Shown one piece after another: positions 45,501-54,500 of a stretch of 64,000 nucleotides of DNA. Numbering within the stretch: position 1 is the stretch's first letter; each line of letters opens with the position of its first letter. The notes under the pieces are model-generated. The model made no database searches. It was not told the origin of the DNA and worked only from the letters and a program-made list of their open reading frames with translations. Source of the stretch: Brachypterus glaber (taxonomy: Eukaryota > Arthropoda > Insecta > Coleoptera > Kateretidae); NCBI GenBank assembly GCA_958510825.1, contig OY294051.1, positions 28,445,265-28,509,264 of the forward strand, in the 5' to 3' direction. The position numbers and the translations under genes are program-made.

Positions 45501-48500
45501 GCGATATCCAAGACAAGATAGAACTGTTCGCTCGTTTCCGCGGGTAAAACGTCCCAATTCGTGACTTGCAGGGAGGGCATCATCTCGATCATAATGAAAA
45601 CCGAGCACATTCGGCAGTATTCGGCTTTTAGCCCCGCCCCTCCGCTGTATTTGAGTCGTAGCTGGCCTTCGACCGACGTGCTGGCTTGTTGCTGGAAAAG
45701 TGCAGTTAAACCGGCGATGCTGGACTGGCCCGAGTTTGAGGAACGGAAGCTACTGTTAAATTTCGACTGAAGAGAACCTCCTGAAAAAATCACGTTTTTA
45801 CTCGTCAAAATGAGAAGGCGTGACCAATAGTATTGGTCTGTAAAGTTTTTTGAAGACCTTTGCCAATATTAACAACTAGAAAAAAAATTAATTCCTTCAT
45901 TTTTTTTGCATATCATTTTTCTTGGACAAATTCGTATTTAAGAAAAATCGGTTGGATGGTTAAATTTTTGTTTTGTCCATTACTTTTTCATTATTGACAA
46001 TAAAAGAAAATTTTTAAATCTATCTAAAAGGTTAGAAAAAACTACACAAAAAATGATATCGTTTTTTTTTTAATGACTACCTCTCCCAAAATGTAAAAAC
46101 TGGTTTCTGGGCATAACTTTTTTATTATTCACCATAGAAGAAAAATTTAGAAACCACCTAAAAGGTAAAAAATACACAAAAATTTATATCATAATTTTTT
46201 CCACGGCCCTCCAAAATGTAACAAAAATTACAGCGATATACATAGAAAATAAAATCACAAAAATTAAGCAAAATCCGTTTAAAACAAAAGTATTTTTATT
46301 CGCAACTGTATATGTAATACATATATTACATGTATTAATAAAGTTTGGGTGCGTGATTTCTTGCCCCACTGTTTTCCACGTCTGGATCTGACCTCTAATG
46401 AAAAATATAGACCAGTAACCTAATTATTACTGGTCTGTATTTACATAATTAATTTTCGCTAGATGGCGCCACCGATTAAAATATCGTTAAGCAAGATGGC
46501 TGAACAGCGGTTGTCATGATAAACACGAATATAATTTAATACATTTTGTTTAAAAAACTTAAATGTATAGTTTTAGTCAATGTTTCTTAATTTTGAGACT
46601 GAGAAGGATTATAAATGTTATTATAAACGGTGCCTTGTGAGCTATCAACAAATGTTTTTTTTGTGGTTTGTTTTTTTGGGTTACGCGTATGTGACACTTC
46701 AGTTTTATATGATTGTGCTTTTCTTGTAAAATGCAGGAAAATGATTTATGGTAAATATGAAAGGAACTAAAAAACAAAGTATTGTATTATAGTATTATTT
46801 TCTTCATTTGAATTTAAACATCTAGGTTTTAAAAAAATTAGTACTTTATTTTTAAATAAAAATAGTTGCGAATAAAAGAGTATATAGGTCTCCCGGAAAA
46901 TGGTACTTTTCCTCCACCTATAAATGGTCTCGGAAAAATACTATTTTCCGAGTCAAACTGCTATCTACTATTAACCGACCTACCCGGAAGAAACAGATTA
47001 TTAATTCAAAGTTTACTCGCAATCACTTTTGGATGATTGCTTGAATGATTGTGTCAATTCGATTTTTTGATTGAAAATTCAAAATGGCGGATCCAATATG
47101 GCGACAAAATTTGGTGAAATTATTATTATTATTTTTATTATTAGTACGGGCCTTGGTCCCACTACTCCCGGGCCTTGATGACAACATACATACCTGTGAC
47201 TGATGCGGACAAACTACTAAAAATGCCACTGCTCATGTCTGGAGGTATACTTGGTGAAAGGGCGGTGTTTGGTGTTAAAAAGTTAGCAGCAGCGAAGAGA
47301 TTCAACGTTATAACTGCGGAATCTCCCGGCAAAATTGGAAGTTGACCTATTAACTCCTTTTCATCCCAATTGAATATCCTATCTCGCAGGGTCGGGTCCA
47401 AAACGCTGTTTATTTCAACATCTAGCACTGAAAACAAAATAAATAATTCAAATGTTATTCAGATTTTTCCCACTAGGCAAGTTTTTAATTTCTTATTATT
47501 ATTATTTAAGTAATAATTACGAAGTATGCCTATTAATAAACGAGACTGTGAAAAATATGGTCTATTGAAAAAAATTTCTATTAATTTTGATCGTTTTTGG
47601 GAAAACGGGACCAAAGTTAGAAAGAGGGCTCTCCTTCTTTAGGATGCCAATCGCGACTTATTATTTAGTTGAGTAAAAGGTATGTAGGCGTGTACAGGGG
47701 ATTCAAATTGAATTTTGAATCGATGGATTACCTGTATATGACGCTACATGTTAGTCTTTTTCTACCATTTAGTTTACCATTTTCAAATTTAATTCACTTA
47801 CAGACTAACATTGTTTTTTTAAGAACTAATTTATTTTGAGTACAGCCAGAAATCGCATGGATCTAAATCTGGCGAATATGAAGGGCAAACAACCACTATA
47901 ATTCGTTTATATCTGCTAAACAGGAGACCTATTAATATTACAATAAAACTCGAGAGGATATGAGTTTTGTATGATTCCAAACAGCTTTTGGCAGAAATAT
48001 ATAGTCCAGTCAGTCCCCTTTCTAAATAATCCTGTAAAGAATCTGATACACCTTACCTTCGATGGGAATCTGTCCAGCATTCTTCAATGTAACTGTACAC
48101 TGTGTGCCTTCCCCATGAAACAGTGTTAAACCAGCCGACGTCACAATGTTGTCGTCATGGAAATTGGAAAAAGACGCGCTTGGTGGAAGGGAAGTAGTCA
48201 CTTCTAGAAGCGGTAAGGTTGGTACTATATCGATTTTGTAATGACTTGGCAAGCCTGGCGTTGACATGTCTCTCAGTCTACAATTTGATTTAACCCCTAG
48301 AATCAAAATAATTTATTGTTTTAGGGGAGTAAAAATGATGTGATTTTTGACTAATATTTAGGTTTAATTACTTTCTTAAAACGACAAAAAATTCTGACAT
48401 TTGCGATTGGGTTTGATACATGAATAAACAATTAACTTTACTTTTAATTTAATTTTACTTTGGCTCTTACTCATTTTTACCTAATAATGTCCAATAATTT

Positions 48501-51500
48501 CCCCATTAGCAATTTCAATAAAGGAGATTTAGAAGTCTAGCAGTAGAAGAATATCAGATTTTGATACAGCAACCATTGAAGTAGCCCATGCAGGCGAAAG
48601 ACTAGGTGTTGAACTATGGATTTTTTTTATATCATTTTTATATATTTATAAACTGTAAATCAAATCTAATCAAGGGCGGCATTGAGGAGGTAATTACCTC
48701 AATCAATAATTTATTGAGATATTTACACTATTTTTTTTTATAACACCCAGGCTTTCTAGAAGCGCCCTCGACTACTTAAATGGGAGGCATAGCGTAGTGG
48801 CTAGCGCGTATGTACAGCAAGTCTACTAGCGTGAATTCAATTCTCACTGGCGCCGATTTGTCTTTTTCAGTTAATTAACAATTGAAATTTGGCGAAGGCG
48901 ATAAGTGAAACGGACACTTACTAGAAACTGGTTCGAAAGTCAGTATAAGCCCACACAAGTCCTGGACTTAGGGGATGCTTAATTAAGTAGAATAGTACGA
49001 GGTTAAGGCCAGCTTACTCCAAACAATTTTGAAAAAATCGAATTTTTTTTTTTTCATAAATTGCTACTGTATACTCGTAGAAATAGTATAGAATTAGTCC
49101 CGAAGGTCAGCAAGACCGAAAAGCAGGTATAAAAGAGTGAGGAGCGCTGCGGTAAATCCGGCGGCTCGAACGCCTTCGGTAGCGGCAGCTGCTGCGTGAG
49201 CTAGAAGCTACTGAAGCGTCTAAGGAACACAGAACTGCTTTAAGAAATGCAATAATTCTTCAGAATGATGCTTACGAAGACCAGGAAGGAGTTGTGTATG
49301 AAGCTGGAATGGATATGTGAGTAAAATTCACTTTTTTTACGATTTTTCACGAATAAAAACTTTGAACTGATTTTTCTCCGAACCACGTTTTTTCGCATGA
49401 ATGACACTCTCATTTCAAAACTATTGCACTTATCGATATGAACCAAACGGCATTTTACTCTTTAGATGTCTGGCTATGGCCTCAAGCAGAACCAGAAATA
49501 TTCATTATTATTTAAAAAACTTATAAACAATTAAAAGTGAAAAAAAGGGTAAAAAAAATTCAAAAGTCCGCCATTTTGTTTTTTTTTCATTGAAAATGTT
49601 TCATTCTGCTTGAGGCCATAGCCAATTCGATACAGAACATGAAACCGTTTTGTTTTTTGCTTTCAGATAATTCTTTTCCAAGAAATGATGTCATCCATCT
49701 ACGAATCAGATGAGTTTCAGCAGCCATTTTCAGGACCGCCATTTTGAAAAAAAAAAAAATTTTTTTTCAAGTAATTTCATATATGTGCTTTCATATGTAA
49801 AAAAATTGATTACTCAACATGTTTTGTACTATAAATAAAATGTATTGAAAAAATTACGTTTTTTGGAGTAAGCTGGCCTTAAACAAACAAACATACAATC
49901 TTACCTAATGCATGAGTACTATATCCAATAATCTCCAACTCCCCACATTCCCTGGCGGACCCGCTTAAATTTACCGCAGTAGGAACTTCCGGCGGCAAAA
50001 TTACAGTTTCCGGAATAGATTCGAAAACGACCGCCGAAGCTAAAAGTCGCATGTTCGATACTTTTAGTTCAAATGGTAATGGATTCATTAACTGCAGTTG
50101 TACTTCACACACCTCATTTTCTACCCAGAAAAAATCTAAAAGAAAAAAATATTAAAAAAAACCCGGTGACTACTCAAGGCAAATGCGTTTAAGTACGATT
50201 TAGTCGGGTAGCCACGACCCCTAATGATCACTTCCGGCCACGCCCTGATAATATCATAAAATGGTGGTTGGTGCGTTTTTAAAATACTGCTACCTGTATT
50301 TTCGCTTCCGGTTTTCAAAAAACTGGTATCGGGTTTCAACAAACCGCTTAGAACCACCGCCGTTTTTTTTTCAAAAACCGGTAGTATTTTTTTGAAAAAT
50401 GGGAACGGTTTTTTTAGAAACAGACATTTTTTACTTCACCACAGGAAGTGACGTTATAAGGGGGCATGACTGGAAGTGACGTCATCAGGCTAAATCATCG
50501 CAATACCTAGTATCTCAAAATTTTACCCTTACCTATTTTGGACTTATCAGTTTTCCTATCTAAACTACCACCGCCAAAATGTAGGGGCGTATATATAAAC
50601 GGCCCTGTGTCAGCCTTCAAAGTTTCCAATAATCTTGGCCTCAAATGTGGCTGTAAATCTTTTAAAGTGAATGACATACAATACGGGATATCAGTCAGAT
50701 TGGCTGGTGGTACTACTAATCCAGAATCCAGTACTAAAGGTACCGGGGATCCCTCACATTGAGCTGACAACGACTGAAGCTGTATCTAAAAGGAAAAATA
50801 TATTTTTAACTCTGAACATAAAATATCAAGTTTTAAAAGACATATTGAGCTAATTTAGAATTTTAAGTAACAGCATTGTACTAAAATGTCAAACACCGTT
50901 ACCAGATTAAGTGAGCATCCTCAGGAATGCCTATGGCTCTTAGCGTGTTAAGAACTGCCGAAATTTTTTAAAAAGCATTAATCGGTTTTATCATTGGGCA
51001 TTGAAATCGTACATTTTACAACATAGTTTGATTTAGTTTGACAGGTAAGAATTAATTTTTAAAGTAAGGCTATTTATTTTTCAAATTTAAAACATATCAA
51101 AGCAAAAACACAGTATCCGCTTTGATTTTTTTTTTCTAAAAATTAAAATTAGTAGAACAAAATTTATCAGAAAAATAAAACAACCTAATTTACATAACTT
51201 TTCTAATTATAAAGCATTATAAGAATCATTTAAATAGTACGATACACAAAACTAACAAAAAATCCAGTATTTACTGTATTTTATCCTGGACGGTTTTTGT
51301 CAAAAGCTTAACCCAACTTTTAAAATCTCTTGTCAAAATGTGATATGTTTAGAAATTTACGATTTGAATGCATGCCTTGAAAAAAAAACTATTAGTGCTT
51401 TTTAAAAAATTTCGGCAGAGAATTTAACTTTTTAATATACTCCTAAAAAGACTTATCCACGTTTCTAAAATTAAACAAAATTTTAAAGACTAAAAACGGA

Positions 51501-54500
51501 TCAACTCAGGCACAATACTATTTTTTAATTAGGGGCTCATAACTAAAGCTAAATCTGTTTGTAAAAATTTGTATGTAAAGATGATCAGTAAATATTATTA
51601 TTATTATTTGAGTTTCTTACCGCTAATTCTTTTTGTTCAGTTCTCGATAAATAAGGTGACATTGTTTGCAGCAAAAAAGTCATGTGTCTTGTGGCCAGCG
51701 CAGAATGTCCAGTCCTTCTGGCAGCCACGACCAATTCTTGGAGCAACTGAATTTGTAAAGCTGGCCAACCTTGTTCTGAGTCCCTCATTTCTACGGGGTC
51801 TAGGTTCAAGCAATGGCCAGGGAGACTTTGGAGCATCAAGGCGTAACATCGGCCCCAGTTTGGAGACTGGTTTTGGGGGGACACATATCTGAAGAAAAAT
51901 AGGATTTAGTAGTATGTAATTATTACAAATAATTATAATAATTATATACTAATATAATAATATATGTAAATAATACTGGTCGACAAAAAAAATATCTCTC
52001 AATATTGTCTGATTGTCTGATCATTTTTAATTAACTTTTTTATGCTGAACACGAATTTGAACTTCATTTGTTGCCATCACTGCCCATCATTCTAAGATAA
52101 ATGCTACAAATTTTTTGAAAAAAAAAAATGTTATTTTCAGCCCTAAACAATTCTTTTTCTAGGGACATTATACATATAAAAGATGCAGTTTTTTTATTCA
52201 GATTTTTTTTTTTTTTTTGGTTTTTTAGATATCTAACGGGTTTCAAAAAAAGTTCAAAAAACTGAAAAAAATCATTTTTCAAATGCCCATTACTCAGTTA
52301 ATACTAAAGCTTTTATTTTTTTTTTAATTTATTTGATTTAAAATATGGTAAGTGTAGATATAATGTTCCTGGAAAAAAATTGTTTAGGGCTGAACATAAT
52401 ATTTAATTTTTTTTTTTCAAAAAAATCAGTAGAATTTATCTCAGGACCTGATGGCAACAAATGGAGGTCAAATTCATGTTCAAAATCAAAAAGTTAGTTG
52501 AAAATGATGTATCAGACAAAATTGAGAGCTATGTTTTTTTTGTCGACCAGTGTAATTATTATAATTATATTATACTACATAAAAAGTGGTCCAGAACCCC
52601 TATACTACTGTAGTATGGACCCTGTCCGGCCACGTTTTCTGGTTTTCTTGGCTAGTAATTAAATTTATATTTCTTATTTTTTGTAGGTAAGGGGAGGCTA
52701 CTTGTATGACGTTATTAATAGTAAACAAAACATATAATTTACTTAGTTCTTACCTAGTTGCTGCCAATCTCAAACAAAAAGCAGCCTTTCTGTTAAATCC
52801 AATTTGTGCATACAGATCCGCCAAAGTCTCAAACCTCTGAATCTTCTCCTGCTCTGACAGCGTTAAATTAATATATACCACGTTTTGCAGGAAGCTTGCA
52901 GCTTGCAGAGCGTGGTTTTGTTCGACAGCTATTCTAGCTGCTTTGAAGCTGGCTTCAGTTTCGATGATTCCTGCGTTTTGGTACTTGCTGTAGTGGATTA
53001 TGGCTTCGCGGTACCTTTTGGAGATGTCTTCAGGCGGAAGGGTGTTGGATATGGCTTTTTTGATGGGAGCTGTTATCAGAGAAGTTGATGTTGCTGAATT
53101 CGATATAGAAGCTTTTCTTGGAGAACCTTAATTTGAACAAAAATATCCTACATTTATTATAATGGTAAATACTTTACAATACATATAATATTAAGGATAC
53201 CTTGAGAATATATGAGTAGAATAGAGGGTTATTCTTTTTAATGGTAAACCCCCTGTGAGATCCTTCTGTTGTTAAGAAAGATGTGATGATCGGGTGGACT
53301 AGGATCTTATATTCGAAGCCTGTACCCATACTTGTCTCACCAAAAACATATACTTAAGACAAAAAACGCAAGGAACACGGATAAGAGAGCCAAAGGCTCT
53401 GACCCAACCAAACCAACCAACATGCCACCTTCCTCCTTCCTTTGAGTTTGGAACTGGATAAGATATAAACTTTAAAGGTATATTACATAAAAAAACTATT
53501 ATTTTTCAATTTTTTATTCGGTAAGGCGGCGCAGGTGGGGACAATATTTTAAATGGCACCCTGATTCTTGGAATAAGTCATTTAAAAGAGCTTAAAACTC
53601 TCTATTTCACCATGGAACTAATATTAGTTTTATTTTTACTTTTTTTCTTTAAAATTGATGAAATTTTCAATATATTTTAAAAATTAATTTTGGAAAGGTC
53701 CAAATAACGAATACAATGTACATTATCATTTTCATGTTAAATTTTCAATATTTATGCATAAAATATTGAAAAATTTATTAATTTTGAAGAAAAAAAAATC
53801 TTATTTATTTTTAATACACAACGCAGAATTTTCATCTCTTTAAAATAACATATTATATGACCTATTTAAAATTTTATTCCTCACTGCCCCCTAGCGCCGC
53901 CTTATCGAATTAAAAATAAAAAAAAATTGCAAATGATAGTTTTTGTTGTGTCATATTCACATTTAAAATTTAAAGTTTAAATTTCATCCCGTTCAAAAGT
54001 TACGTTGTTACATGTACAGAGACCCCAAGGTTTTCGAGGAACCCTAAAGTTTCCAGATGACATTACATGGTCATGGGGACTCCATACCGAGGGGTTAATC
54101 TCCCGAAGATTTTGCAAGCCAAAGATTATCCAAGATTACGGAGATTACGTAACTAAAAATACGAAAGATTAAGCGGAGCTTGCACAGAAATTACGCGGCA
54201 GATTAACCCGTCAATGAACATATAAATTACTGATCTGTTGGCAAATTTTAGGAAGACACTGAATTAAACATGAATTTAAAAGCATCGCCTTCTGAAAAAG
54301 TGATAATAGTATCCTCGGCAATCGCAGAAAGTTACTTAAAAAAATAAAAAATAGGTGGTTTGAGTTTAATGAAAAAAATCCTAAATATGTTATCTTATAA
54401 TGACCCTTTCACAGCGCGTAAGCGTAGCGGTAGTTTCGAATTTCCCAAAATCGTCAACAAATTCTTGGATACTAATGTGTTTTTTGAAAAAATAAGAAAC

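Noticed and set aside
51585..51892. Three overlapping ORFs on both strands
   Set aside because: Only the minus-strand frame matching TRAPPC9 exon 3 is real; the others are shadows.
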